From NCBI RefSeq assembly GCF_900240405.1, contig NZ_OEQK01000003.1, forward strand, positions 372,001 through 436,000: 64,000 nt of DNA, in the 5' to 3' direction. The position numbers and the translations under genes were made by a program. This DNA comes from Salirhabdus sp. Marseille-P4669. GTDB taxonomy: Bacteria; Bacillota; Bacilli; Bacillales; Alkalibacillaceae. The notes beneath the pieces were generated by a model that did not search any database, was not told where the DNA came from, and worked only from the letters and a program-made list of their open reading frames with translations. Below are positions 17,719 to 26,070 of this stretch, one piece after another (positions within the stretch are counted from its first letter, which is position 1; each line of letters starts with the position of its first letter).

Positions 17719-17743
17719 AAAAAAAAACGATCTAACATGATCG
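17719..17743 (-). terminator. Orphan intrinsic terminator, possible end of an unannotated RNA
   Basis: CGATC and GATCG arms around a 6-base loop are followed on the minus strand by nine T. The nearest annotated gene upstream on this strand ends at 18058 and has its own terminator at 17993-18021. The stretch 17744-17990 therefore either makes an independent short RNA or encodes an unrecognised peptide. A long minus-strand frame crosses the region (to 17904), but it has no ribosome site and runs through the hairpin. I see nothing else in the 17638-18057 gap. Confidence 0.6.
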
Positions 17744-17992
17744 CACAGTTTATTTAAAGCTAAAGTATTTTCTAAAACTTTTCCCAAAGCCGCCCTTAAA
17801 TAACCAAAGACATAGTAGACTTTCGCAAGGACAATGGCGACTTCACACCTTTCACATACTAAATAGGTATTCAATATTCTTGCTCGATAACTGTATTTCA
17901 ACACTTATATACTTAATTCTCTTTATAAACTGAATTCTCATAAATAGAATCACTATTTGCACTTAAAGGGCAGTTGCAATTAATTTGTTAAT

Positions 17993-18021
17993 AGAAAAAA
18001 AGCATCGTACAAATACGATAC
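17993..18021 (-). terminator. Intrinsic terminator after the 18058 gene
   Basis: GTATCGTA/TACGATGC arms with a 4-base loop, followed on the minus strand by seven or eight T, 37 bases past the stop codon. Confidence 0.8.
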
Positions 18022-18057
18022 CCGTCAATCAAATGCTAGAAAAATAATAACCTATAC

Positions 18058-18702
18058 TTAACCCTCTCTTTCTACAAAAATAGCAAGGTCCATTTCCGTA
18101 TGTTTCGAAACGATCTTAGAAACAACATATTTTATATCGAATTTATCTTTTTCAAAGTGTTCCCCATCCCCAATTATTTCAATTTCGATATGTGGAAAAG
18201 AACCAGAAGGATGCAAGCTAATGGAAGACAGTTTATATCCCTTATCTTCTACTGTTTCTTTTGTAACTTCTGATAGCTCCTTGCTAAGCTCTGTCCACTT
18301 GTTTTCCACTTCTGTATTTAAATGTGGCAAAACTTCAAAATTCACTTCTACTTTCCCAAAATTCTCTTCCACTGCAAGACTTGTGATTAGCTCTGTTATG
18401 CCATCACCGTGTTTGTTTATAACCTTCTCATCTTCTACCATAATTCGAAATACATTTTTCCGATGATCAAATGAAAAGTTCTGCTTATAACCTTGATGAA
18501 GGAGTTCCTTTTTCACATTAAGCAAAAAAGATTCAATCTTTTTCTGTTCCTCTACCGAAAAACGTGGCTTTTCTTGTGCTTTTTCGGTAGCTGCTTTTGC
18601 TGATGTTTCTTCCTCCTTATTCAAATGACCATTTAATAAAGTATAAGTGAAAATACCACAAATAAAGATAAGCCCCAGCATCATAACAATACGTTTATTC
18701 AT
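18058..18702 (-). CDS. Membrane-anchored extracytoplasmic protein, unknown
   Basis: 214 residues behind GGGGGG. A short basic N-terminus and one hydrophobic helix (about residues 5-22) are followed by a hydrophilic domain with a KAATEKAQEKPRFSVEEQKK linker. Two similar segments may be duplicated beta-alpha units (LHQGYKQNFSFDHRKNVFRI and DKGYKLSSISLHPSGSFPHI). No catalytic motif is evident and I do not recognise the family. It should face outward as a type II anchored protein. It has its own terminator and no partner genes. Confidence 0.6.
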   Translation of the reverse strand: MNKRIVMMLGLIFICGIFTYTLLNGHLNKEEETSAKAATEKAQEKPRFSVEEQKKIESFLLNVKKELLHQGYKQNFSFDHRKNVFRIMVEDEKVINKHGDGITELITSLAVEENFGKVEVNFEVLPHLNTEVENKWTELSKELSEVTKETVEDKGYKLSSISLHPSGSFPHIEIEIIGDGEHFEKDKFDIKYVVSKIVSKHTEMDLAIFVEREG

Positions 18703-18845
18703 ACCAATCCCCCCAATTTATGGAATTAGTTATTGGTATGCTTGTTTAAATTTGATTAGAACGTTTGTCGTAAAATAAGAACTCAAGTTCCAAAGCGCAA
18801 TCATGCCACCAAAAAAGACTTATCCTTTTTGAAGAATGGTAAAAA

Positions 18846-19022
18846 CTATTTGTCATAGGCTTTTAACCAATGATATGGTTGTAATTCTTTCAGTGTTTTG
18901 TAATCTAGTTTACCATTTGGATTAGTTACAGCTGCTTTTACATTCTCTCCCCAGTAAAAAAGTCTTTCTTGACATACACCACAAGGCGTTAAAACAGGAA
19001 ATTCAGCATTTCCGTCTTCCCT
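18846..19022 (-). pseudogene. 3' fragment of a cytidine deaminase gene
   Basis: 58 codons reading EDGNAEFPVLTPCGVCQERL and then LFYWGENVKAAV, ending LKAYDK and TAG. The PCGVCQERL segment carries the two zinc-binding cysteines of cytidine deaminases. The N-terminal half with the catalytic C/H-A-E motif is missing, and the frame is closed by a TAA directly upstream. No start codon or ribosome site is present. It is a truncated remnant of a roughly 130-residue enzyme. Confidence 0.8.
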
Positions 19023-19071
19023 TTATAAGTAGTACATAAGAAAAGACCCCTTTTCGAAGGTAAAATAAGAT

Positions 19072-19368
19072 TCAATAATTTTTGCTGTTTTTAAAGACAT
19101 AAGTGAATATACTTCCCAGAACACTTAAAGAAAGTACAAACCATAATAAAATATTAGGCAGATACTCAACAGGGATTATTTCAAATAAGTCCACAAGAAT
19201 ATATAGTAAAATAACTCCTATATATAAAACCCCGTACAATAAATTATTTCTTTTATATTGAATCTCTTTACCCCTTTCATCTTTTCCTTCCTCACTATCA
19301 TTGAATTTTAAGATATACATTTGACTAATAAAAATTGTAATTAGAATTAAACCAGACAACCACAACAT
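19072..19368 (-). CDS. Small membrane protein paired with an XRE regulator
   Basis: 98 residues with about three hydrophobic helices (residues 2-18, 48-65 and 72-92) and a charged loop (NDSEEGKDERGKEIQYKRNN). The ATG lies three bases after the regulator's stop, with GGAGGA inside the end of that gene, so the pair is translationally coupled. Membrane protein plus short XRE repressor pairs are frequent in Bacilli; the regulated process is unknown. Confidence 0.7.
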   Translation of the reverse strand: MLWLSGLILITIFISQMYILKFNDSEEGKDERGKEIQYKRNNLLYGVLYIGVILLYILVDLFEIIPVEYLPNILLWFVLSLSVLGSIFTYVFKNSKNY

Positions 19369-19371
19369 TTA

Positions 19372-19575
19372 TCATTCCTCCTCTCCATAATCGAAAACGT
19401 CGGTAATTGATTTCTCAAATGCATTTGCAATTTTGAAGGCAAGAATTAGTGAAGGATTATATTTATTTTTTTCAAGAGTTGCAATGGTTTGGCGACTAAC
19501 ACCAACCTTCTTTGCCAATTGTACTTGTGTCCAACCTTTTTCCGCCCGATATATTACTAATCTATTGCGTAACAC
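19372..19575 (-). CDS. XRE-family HTH transcriptional regulator
   Basis: 67 residues. Of two or three in-frame GTG codons, the one at 19575 is best placed, five bases after AGAGGTGG. Almost the whole protein is the helix-turn-helix: RAEKGWTQVQLAKKVGVSRQ, TIATLEKNKYNPSLILAFKI, ending KSITDVFDYGEEE. This is the compact YvaO/YozG-type regulator. It is co-transcribed with the membrane protein at 19072 and probably regulates the pair. Confidence 0.85.
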   Translation of the reverse strand: MLRNRLVIYRAEKGWTQVQLAKKVGVSRQTIATLEKNKYNPSLILAFKIANAFEKSITDVFDYGEEE

Positions 19576-19700
19576 TAACACCACCTCTAATTATCATTGT
19601 AAAGTATTTCTTACATATTGTAAAATATTTCTTACAATAAACGAAAGCTATGATTATTCATCAAAAGAAACAATCCTTTAGAAGACAGCTTAAAATGAAA

Positions 19701-19731
19701 AAGGTGCTTTTCCCACTTAACGGAAAGCACC
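19701..19731 (-). terminator. Intrinsic terminator after the flavin reductase gene
   Basis: Arms GGTGCTTT and AAAGCACC with a 13-base loop, followed on the minus strand by five T. It is 91 bases past the stop at 19822. Confidence 0.75.
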
Positions 19732-19821
19732 AATTCATAACGAAACCTTTTTGAAAAGTCTATTATTCTACTCATTTATTATTGTCTATCTATTTTTATC
19801 CATTTGGTAGTTACCTAATTA

Positions 19822-20541
19822 TTACTTTGCAATATAAACAGAGGATATAAATTCATCCCGCACATCTTTACGCTTGTCGAGCATAATCTGTTCTGGCTCA
19901 ATGCCCTGCTCCCGTAAAATCTCCATGTTTTGTGTCAGGAATTCGTCGCTACCTACAATATAGAAGATTCCACTTTTATCTGTAGCAAGATTTTTCACTT
20001 TCTCATAGTAGTCCTTACGATTGTCTACAAACTGAGATATGAACTTTTTGTCAGGAACAGATTCAAAAATATTACTAAATAAGAAGTCTTGTGATGAATC
20101 AATGTTTAGGGAATGAATTTTCTCCACGTTATCCGCACGTTCGAAATAATCAAGCACAAGCGGTCTGAAGGTTGCTAGACCGACGCCTGATGAAAGCAGA
20201 TAAATATTTTTGTTCTCTCTTTTAAGCGGTACATTTGTATGCGTTTTAAAAATTGCAACTTTACTGCCAACCTCAAGACTTCTTAAAATGGTTTTAAACT
20301 CCGAGCATTGCTCTCTAATACGTGTCGTAATACCGATTGCATTTTCGTGTGGTAATGTACAAATTGACATATGACGAATCAGACTACGATTTGGTTTATC
20401 GCCAGCATTGAAGCCTTCCAGTGCAAAGTGGGTATGCGATCCTTCTTCCCAAGTAAAGTCTTCCGGACGGTCAAGCAGAAACGTTTTAACCTCAGGTGTT
20501 TCATCAATAATCTTATTTATTTTAGTCCAGTATATTTGCAT
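19822..20541 (-). CDS. FNR-like flavin/NAD(P)H reductase
   Basis: 239 residues behind AAGGAG. An N-terminal FAD-binding barrel (about 1-100, with RHMSICTLPHEN as the flavin-contact motif) is followed by an NAD(P) domain beginning YLLSSGVGLATFRPLV and ending with the YIVGSDEFL segment. No iron-sulfur cysteines are present. It therefore works as a stand-alone reductase, possibly of ferric chelates. That idea comes from the Fur-box-like site upstream at 20592. It is monocistronic, with a terminator downstream. Confidence 0.8.
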   Translation of the reverse strand: MQIYWTKINKIIDETPEVKTFLLDRPEDFTWEEGSHTHFALEGFNAGDKPNRSLIRHMSICTLPHENAIGITTRIREQCSEFKTILRSLEVGSKVAIFKTHTNVPLKRENKNIYLLSSGVGLATFRPLVLDYFERADNVEKIHSLNIDSSQDFLFSNIFESVPDKKFISQFVDNRKDYYEKVKNLATDKSGIFYIVGSDEFLTQNMEILREQGIEPEQIMLDKRKDVRDEFISSVYIAK

Positions 20542-20591
20542 TATTATTTCTCCTTAATCGTTGTTATCTTTATAATCTAATATATACTAGT

Positions 20592-20606
20592 TGAAAACGA
20601 TTCTCA
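20592..20606. promoter_or_regulatory. Fur-box-like operator upstream of the flavin reductase
   Basis: TGAGAATCGTTTTCA on the minus strand matches the 7-1-7 Fur consensus TGATAATNATTATCA at 11 of 14 fixed positions. It lies 51-65 bases upstream of the start codon, within the likely promoter. Confidence 0.6.
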
Positions 20607-20654
20607 ATTAAAATGATTGTCCGTTTTATAAGAAATCTCGGATAGCTTCGTGCA

Positions 20655-20714
20655 ATCAAAAAAGCAGTTCCTCTTTACGTACATTTTCATATTATGTACA
20701 TCAAAAAGAACTAC
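20655..20714 (-). terminator. Long hairpin terminator after the excisionase-like gene
   Basis: The outer arms AGTAGTTC/GAACTGCT and inner arms GTACAT/ATGTAC form a two-part stem, followed by six T on the minus strand. Confidence 0.7.
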
Positions 20715-20724
20715 TTCCTCAATG

Positions 20725-20958
20725 TTAATCCTCATCCTTAATATCAATGTCTTCTGGAATAGGCTCCTTCGCCCATTCTTCAACCAATACTTTATATTTT
20801 TCTAGCTGTTCGAAATGTGTTTTGAATTGTTCCTTAAAAATTAGAACCTCACCATTTTCATCGTGAATAACCCTTATCTTTCCTTGAACGATTAAATTTT
20901 TCAATCGATTTATCGAGATATTTAAATACTCCGCAGCTTCATCTATTGTTAAATACAC
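20725..20958 (-). CDS. Excisionase/MerR-type HTH protein
   Basis: 77 residues from a GTG at 20958, eight bases after GGAG. A GTG nine bases earlier lies on top of that site. The N-terminus YLTIDEAAEYLNISINRLKN followed by LIVQGKIRVI is the winged HTH_17 motif of excisionase-family DNA-binding proteins. The C-terminus is acidic (EDIDIKDED). No integrase or mobile element is nearby, so a regulatory role is more likely than recombination. Confidence 0.75.
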   Translation of the reverse strand: MYLTIDEAAEYLNISINRLKNLIVQGKIRVIHDENGEVLIFKEQFKTHFEQLEKYKVLVEEWAKEPIPEDIDIKDED

Positions 20959-21111
20959 TTGTTTCACTCCTACTACTAGATCGTTTTAAACTTCTAGCTC
21001 GTTATCTACACCAAATAGTTTAAGCGTATTTTATCATACATACTTACTTTTAGGATTATTTTCTCAAGGGTGAACTCACTAATTATAAGAAAGGTTTGTA
21101 CTACATCCCTT

Positions 21112-22053
21112 TTATTCTCCATAAATATATCCGTTACGATGAACAGGCACTTCTAATTCATTTGCTACCGCTTCTAGTAAATCTTGACAGAAATAGTAGG
21201 TGCGTTTATTAACGATAACACTGGCGTCAATTTCCAGCTCAATCAAGCTATATACTGCATCTTTTTTACCTAGCTTCGTCATAACCACAACGACCGGTTT
21301 ACCCCAGAGTATTTGGTATGTTGCTGTCATAGGCATTGGATCTTGTGCCCACCCTTCTAGAGAATGCTTTCGGATTGTTTCTTTACCATATTCATAAGAC
21401 GTATGGACAATGTCATTAACAGCATTTTCATCAAGTAGACTAGCAATTGCATCCGGATCTCGCCGATTAAATGCATCCAGATAAATTTCGATAACAGGAT
21501 CTGGTATCGAATTATCCCCAGACTTTAATGAAGACTGAAGTTTCTTTTCTTGATTAATCTTTTTCAAGTTCGCTCGAGCCCGATGTAGTAATGCCTTCAC
21601 ACTCCCCTCCGTTAACCCCATCATTTCAGCAACTTCATTTCCACGAAATTGAAATATGTCAAAAAGCAAAAGAACAGCTCGTTGTTTAGGCGTTAAATGT
21701 TTAACCAATTTCTCCATGGCTTCCCGAATTTCAAATGGATCGAGATCCTCATATTCTTCTTCAGCATTCTCTTCTAACGTAATAGGTTTTTGTTTTCGCT
21801 GATGATTCAACCACGTATTTGTAGCGATTCGAAATAGATATCTTTTTGGTAGCAACGGTTGAAAGATCCTTGGCAAAGCACTGTATGCCTTTATTAACGT
21901 ATCCTGGACCAAATCCTCTGCATCCCAAGGCGAACCAGTAATCATCTTACAATATTTCCATAAGGCAGGCCGATGAGGTTTAATCAATTGATCAAATTTC
22001 ATTTTCAAATCACGCATTTCTTCCGATACATTATCTAGATTATTCAATGACAT
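21112..22053 (-). CDS. ECF-type sigma factor with C-terminal SnoaL-like domain
   Basis: 313 residues. Region 2 at about 30-85 contains CKMITGSPWDAEDLVQDTLI and KRYLFRIATNTWLNHQRK. Region 4 at about 118-165 contains LTPKQRAVLLLFDIFQFRGN and GLTEGSVKALLHRARANLK. Residues 185-313 form a SnoaL/NTF2-like domain (YLDAFNRRDPDAIASLLDEN), as in the SigJ group. No anti-sigma gene is adjacent, consistent with this group, where the C-terminal domain regulates activity. AGGAGG is two bases from the ATG but eight from a TTG at 22047, so the start may be 22047. Confidence 0.85.
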   Translation of the reverse strand: MSLNNLDNVSEEMRDLKMKFDQLIKPHRPALWKYCKMITGSPWDAEDLVQDTLIKAYSALPRIFQPLLPKRYLFRIATNTWLNHQRKQKPITLEENAEEEYEDLDPFEIREAMEKLVKHLTPKQRAVLLLFDIFQFRGNEVAEMMGLTEGSVKALLHRARANLKKINQEKKLQSSLKSGDNSIPDPVIEIYLDAFNRRDPDAIASLLDENAVNDIVHTSYEYGKETIRKHSLEGWAQDPMPMTATYQILWGKPVVVVMTKLGKKDAVYSLIELEIDASVIVNKRTYYFCQDLLEAVANELEVPVHRNGYIYGE

Positions 22054-22209
22054 TTCCTCCTTTATTTCTAGTTCATTATATAAACACAGTTAGGAGTAAA
22101 AAAGATACGGGGTAAATTAAAATTTCTCTATTTCAATTTATTTGTTCACTGTAATAGCGAGAAGGATGAATTAGTATAAGTTAACTTTTCACTTAATACG
22201 TTACTTCCA

Positions 22210-22243
22210 TAAAAAAGAGCTGATCTCCTTCTCGAGAACAGCT
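22210..22243 (-). terminator. Hairpin in the 22054-22515 gap
   Basis: AGCTGATCTC pairs with GAGAACAGCT (one A-A mismatch) around a 6-base loop, with six T following on the minus strand. It probably ends transcription of the broken gene at 22516. The rest of this 460-base gap is AT-rich with no feature that I can support. Confidence 0.55.
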
Positions 22244-22515
22244 AGTTTAATATAGCACTGAGAGTTCATTATTCAACCATTACTAAATGTTACATTTAAA
22301 CCAAATCACGTAAAAGCAGATGAACTCTTTTCATGATTTAAAACAACTGGTTAATCATTTAGTATTTATCCAATAACCAATTTCACACTTTAAAACGTCC
22401 CAGATACTCCCGTGAAGGCTTGAAGTTTCAAAAGTCATTACCACCTTCATCAAAGATAAGAAAACGAAAACTATCTCTTTTTAAAAAATTGATATACCCC
22501 GCTGTTGTTGTACTA

Positions 22516-22978
22516 TTAAATCCATTTTTCTAAAGTCCATCCTTCAACTAATTTCTTTTTAAGTTTCGTGTCATTCCAAGTTCCCCAAGGTGAAAGTCGC
22601 TCTTGTTCATGCGTTAACACTTCCACTTTATCTCTTTTCCATGTCTCATAATCAACAATATGCCAACACATAAATTCACCGTTAACTATACACCTATCCC
22701 TATACTTTTGAGGTAAAACAAATTCATTAGGTATAGGATAGTTCCCAACCTTTCTAACAATTCCTCTACTTAATGCTCTAGCTAAAGGAAAATGAATAAA
22801 GTATAACTCTTTCTGTTTTACTATATGATTTAATAAATCATATTTAATTTCCCCATGAGAACTTGGGTAATATACGGATTAGTGATCCAATTATCTTATC
22901 ATGATGAACATATTGAAAAAACGCTAACCCATTTGAAGTTTCAATCTCAAAGACATCCCCAATGTTCAAACGTACCAT
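22516..22978 (-). pseudogene. Frameshifted gene for a small cytosolic protein (unrecognised, possibly immunity-like)
   Basis: The first frame starts at 22978 with MVRLNIGDVFEIETSNGLAF and ends at a stop after SLIRILPKFSWGN. The adjacent frame continues with PSSHGEIKYDLLNHIV and runs on through PLARALSRGIVRKVGNYPIP, HIVDYETWKRDKVEVLT and LSPWGTWNDTKL to a TAA at 22516. Loss of one base near 22870 explains this. The intact product would be about 153 residues. The N-terminus (GDVFEIE) faintly resembles Imm26-type immunity proteins, but this is weak. Confidence 0.75.
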
Positions 22979-23111
22979 TTTTTTTACTCTCCTCTATCTA
23001 AAAACACCTTTGCAATTATTCTACCAAATTGTTTAATCAACTCTCCTACTCCTTTACCTCCAAAGAATGAGATTTATTACTTTTTGAAAATATTTTATGT
23101 CCTTGAACAAT

Positions 23112-23525
23112 TTAGATTAATTTACGATAAGTGTAACTGTCTATGAAAGTATAAATAAAACTAATACCAATGAAAACAAAAACTGAGGTTAATTCATATA
23201 AATTGTAATCTTGAACGTGCTCACTATAAAAAATTATTCCGAAAAGAAGTTTTCCAAAAGAATACCCAACCGCTAAAAAAATAATCATTTTAATCAGCAA
23301 CTTATTAAAAAACTTCTCAATGATTAGGGTAAGAGGAAACATTATAACTCCAAAAACAAAACTCCCAACAATAAAACCATAAAAAATCAACGCAACACCA
23401 AAATCAATGTGTTCGGTTGAAGAGATTTTACTTCCTTCTAATAATTCTACCAGCCACGTTCCGAAACCATATAGGAATGAAAAAGTACTAAATAGTATCC
23501 AATGGCGAATGTATTTTAACTGCAA
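23112..23525 (-). CDS. Four-helix membrane protein, unknown
   Basis: 137 residues from a TTG at 23525, six bases after GGGGTG. Four hydrophobic helices alternate with short loops; a SSTEHIDFG loop separates helices 1 and 2. No conserved motif that I recognise. It lies among unrelated short genes and may be monocistronic. Confidence 0.6.
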   Translation of the reverse strand: MQLKYIRHWILFSTFSFLYGFGTWLVELLEGSKISSTEHIDFGVALIFYGFIVGSFVFGVIMFPLTLIIEKFFNKLLIKMIIFLAVGYSFGKLLFGIIFYSEHVQDYNLYELTSVFVFIGISFIYTFIDSYTYRKLI

Positions 23526-23651
23526 AAAAAACACCCCAATATTTCATCATTAAATAAGGATAATCCGCTTCTGCATAACATACTAAATTACACTTCTATT
23601 AATCTATTGCTTCCCACGAACTAATTTACTCCTTAATTCAACAATGCTAAC

Positions 23652-24002
23652 TTAAATATTCTTTAAATTTCCCTTATCCCACTCTCTTAAAAGCATTTCA
23701 ACCGAGAAACCAAATAGCTGAGGTTTATTAACTAACTTTTTTAATACCTCTTTTGCTTTGTCTTCCTTTACTGACAACAAATGTGTTGCGGAGCTATATT
23801 TAACATAATCACTAGGATGTTCAAGTAATTTTTCTAACTCAACAATCCCTTTATTTCCAAACTGTTTTAGCATTTTATAATTTTTAAAATTTTTATCATA
23901 CAGATGATTGGTTTTTCTTGAATCCTGTATAACCTCGTAAGCAGCTATTCCATATGCATTGGCTGATTCAATGCATTTCTCTACCACTTTGTTTACTTCC
24001 AT
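23652..24002 (-). CDS. DUF2019/HEAT-like protein
   Basis: 116 residues; the ATG at 24002 follows GGAG. Segments YDKNFKNYKMLKQFGNKGIV and LEHPSDYVKYSSATHLLSV, with the ending FSVEMLLREWDKGNL, are typical of the DUF2019 helical-repeat family. Such small proteins are often found near toxin-immunity loci, but no toxin is seen here. Cytoplasmic; function unknown. Confidence 0.7.
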   Translation of the reverse strand: MEVNKVVEKCIESANAYGIAAYEVIQDSRKTNHLYDKNFKNYKMLKQFGNKGIVELEKLLEHPSDYVKYSSATHLLSVKEDKAKEVLKKLVNKPQLFGFSVEMLLREWDKGNLKNI

Positions 24003-24050
24003 ATAGGCACACTCCATTTTATTTGTGCTTTGTTATTAATAAAGCCTTTT

Positions 24051-24683
24051 CTAATGATCATTTGAGCTATATATTACATCTGCTTTCTTTAAAGGATCAT
24101 CCACTTCAATGTATTTGTCTTCCGCAATCCAATATCTCTTTTGATATTTAGTTAATCTATTTTGATAGTCACCAATATACAAGTCTCGTTTTAGTACCCT
24201 ATCGGCTCTCTCTTTATGAGGACAGTCAATAAATATAACAAAATCAAAATACTCTCTCCATTCCCGTCTTTGAATAAATATTCCTTCTATAAGAATGATG
24301 GAGGTAGGTTTTATGTATCGTTTTTGGGTGGATATAGTGTCAGTTGTTTTATCATATAGGGGCAAGTTTATTAATTTGTCGCCATCGGATAGCGCTTGGA
24401 ATAATTCTGTTTGTAACAATTGAATATCCCATTGAAGAGAATAGTACTCATACCACTCTTCATGTCCTGTGTTATACCTTTTGTTTAACTCAACGATATA
24501 ATCATCAATATGTATGGTTATTACATGATATCCTTTCTCTTTTAACTCTTCTCCAAGTTTATTTGCAAATGTAGTCTTTCCAGCTCCACCTAACCCATCC
24601 ACTCCTACAATGAAAGTATGGTGATTCTTGCGGTCTTTGTATTGAGTTAATAGGGTATCCAATATACTGTTTACAGACACCAA
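24051..24683 (-). CDS. Uridine kinase-like P-loop kinase
   Basis: 210 residues from a TTG seven bases after GAGG. The P-loop GVDGLGGAGKTT sits near residues 27-38. It is followed by IHIDDYIVELNKRY, an EGIFIQRREWREYFDFVIFI strand with the DxP-type IDCPHKERADRVLKRD segment, matching the uridine/pantothenate-kinase-like fold used by small nucleoside or AAA_33 kinases. The substrate is unknown. It is transcribed in the direction of the DUF2019 gene and may be in the same operon (48-base gap). Confidence 0.8.
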   Translation of the reverse strand: MVSVNSILDTLLTQYKDRKNHHTFIVGVDGLGGAGKTTFANKLGEELKEKGYHVITIHIDDYIVELNKRYNTGHEEWYEYYSLQWDIQLLQTELFQALSDGDKLINLPLYDKTTDTISTQKRYIKPTSIILIEGIFIQRREWREYFDFVIFIDCPHKERADRVLKRDLYIGDYQNRLTKYQKRYWIAEDKYIEVDDPLKKADVIYSSNDH

Positions 24684-24736
24684 ACATTAACCTCACTTTC
24701 ATAAACTATTTCCTTCAACACTTCCCTTTGTTTTCT

Positions 24737-25150
24737 TCATGAGTTATCTTCTTTATCAAAAATACGCTCTACCACTGCAAGGAGCAACGCAATCATTACT
24801 TCTGTTTTCCAGGAAAGTGTGATTCCTTTCATCAATTCATCCACAGTAAACAGAACAAGCCAATTCGATAGGAATTCAAGGCTTAATCGGATCATAAGTA
24901 CGTATGCTTTATCTCTTGTATTTCGAGTGGAAAGAACAAAGATCACTTTTGTAATCAATTCCACAAATATTCCTAGAATAAAGAAACCCATTACAAAAAC
25001 AAACAAGGACCAAACCGAATTATACTGTACTCCAAGTAGCTCGAAGACACCTGCTAGTCCGAAAAAATAACCACCAAATACAATGCCCATTGCCATAATG
25101 ATAAGGATCATTACTCCAATCATTATCAAAAGCTTTTCTTTTATTTTCAT
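24737..25150 (-). CDS. YrvL-family regulatory membrane protein
   Basis: 137 residues with about four hydrophobic helices and the conserved FFILGIFVELITKVIFV and LSLEFLSNWLVLFTVDELM segments of the YrvL family. In Bacillus subtilis YrvL is a small membrane regulator of yrzI. The GGAGG upstream is farther than usual (16 bases) from the ATG, so the start is uncertain. Confidence 0.7.
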   Translation of the reverse strand: MKIKEKLLIMIGVMILIIMAMGIVFGGYFFGLAGVFELLGVQYNSVWSLFVFVMGFFILGIFVELITKVIFVLSTRNTRDKAYVLMIRLSLEFLSNWLVLFTVDELMKGITLSWKTEVMIALLLAVVERIFDKEDNS

Positions 25151-25210
25151 ATCACGAATCTGTTAACCTCCATATTATTCATTTCTTTCAAACCAGAATC
25201 ATGTGCACTC

Positions 25211-25960
25211 TTATTTCTTAGCTATGAGGAGAATCCTTTTCGAATTTGTTCGAATTCCTTTATCGTTTTGATTGTTTTGAATGAAATCCTTCAATATTTC
25301 AAAATCCTGTTTATCTTGACCAAAATCTGGAATAATTGGAGTATGCTTAAGTAAAAATATTAGATCCTCAGGCCTCTCAAAATATTCTGCTGCATCATAT
25401 TCAAAGGATTGAATGTGTCTAAAACCAGCTTCCTTAAGTTCCCTAATATACTTTTCCTTCAATGTACCATCTTGTTGACCATACGACTGTCCCCTGCCAA
25501 ATGCTTCTTTTATATTTAATTTATCTGCTTCACTAACTTGTTGTGTCAGAAAGACTCCGCCACTTTTCAACACTTTTTCTACTTCCGCTGCTGAAAACGG
25601 TGCTTGACAACAAGAAACTACATCAAAGAAGCCTTTTGGAAATTGCAGATCATAAGAAGACATTTGGAAGAACTTCACGTTCGAAGCTTTTGATTGTTCC
25701 AAATTGACCTTAGCGGTTTCCACCATACCCTCGGATAAATCAATACCAATCAAGAAAAATAGTTCCTGCGCAATTCTTAATATATGCTCTCCACCGCCAG
25801 TGCCAACATCTAAAAGCACATCTGTTTTTTTACATCGCTTCCGTACCTCTTCATAAAAATCCCAAGTAACCCCTTCCAAAAAGGAACGGATACTACTAAA
25901 ATCCCAGCCATTTTGTGTTCCTACCTCATCGTAGAAACTATCATAATCAAATTTTTTCAT
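25211..25960 (-). CDS. Class I SAM-dependent methyltransferase
   Basis: 249 residues from the ATG at 25960, four bases after AGGTGAT. Motif I VLLDVGTGGGEHILRIA at about 50-65, motif II GIDLSEGMVETA, and a motif IV region FFDVVSCCQAPFS identify a Rossmann methyltransferase of the UbiE/Methyltransf_11 type. The substrate is unknown. It appears monocistronic. Confidence 0.85.
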   Translation of the reverse strand: MKKFDYDSFYDEVGTQNGWDFSSIRSFLEGVTWDFYEEVRKRCKKTDVLLDVGTGGGEHILRIAQELFFLIGIDLSEGMVETAKVNLEQSKASNVKFFQMSSYDLQFPKGFFDVVSCCQAPFSAAEVEKVLKSGGVFLTQQVSEADKLNIKEAFGRGQSYGQQDGTLKEKYIRELKEAGFRHIQSFEYDAAEYFERPEDLIFLLKHTPIIPDFGQDKQDFEILKDFIQNNQNDKGIRTNSKRILLIAKK

Positions 25961-26070
25961 ATGTATCACCTATAAAATTTATTAATACAACAACGGCCGA
26001 TTCCTAATTTGAGAAACGCCCCAATTGGTGAATAGAAAATGATCGTTATCCTTATGTAAGATACATAAAA

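Noticed and set aside
17575-17904. 109-residue minus-strand ORF
   Set aside because: Its last part is the front of the broken small membrane gene; the first part has no ribosome site and runs through an intrinsic terminator.
20725-20958. Excisionase of a mobile element
   Set aside because: The protein has the HTH_17 fold, but no integrase, att-like repeat or other element gene is near.
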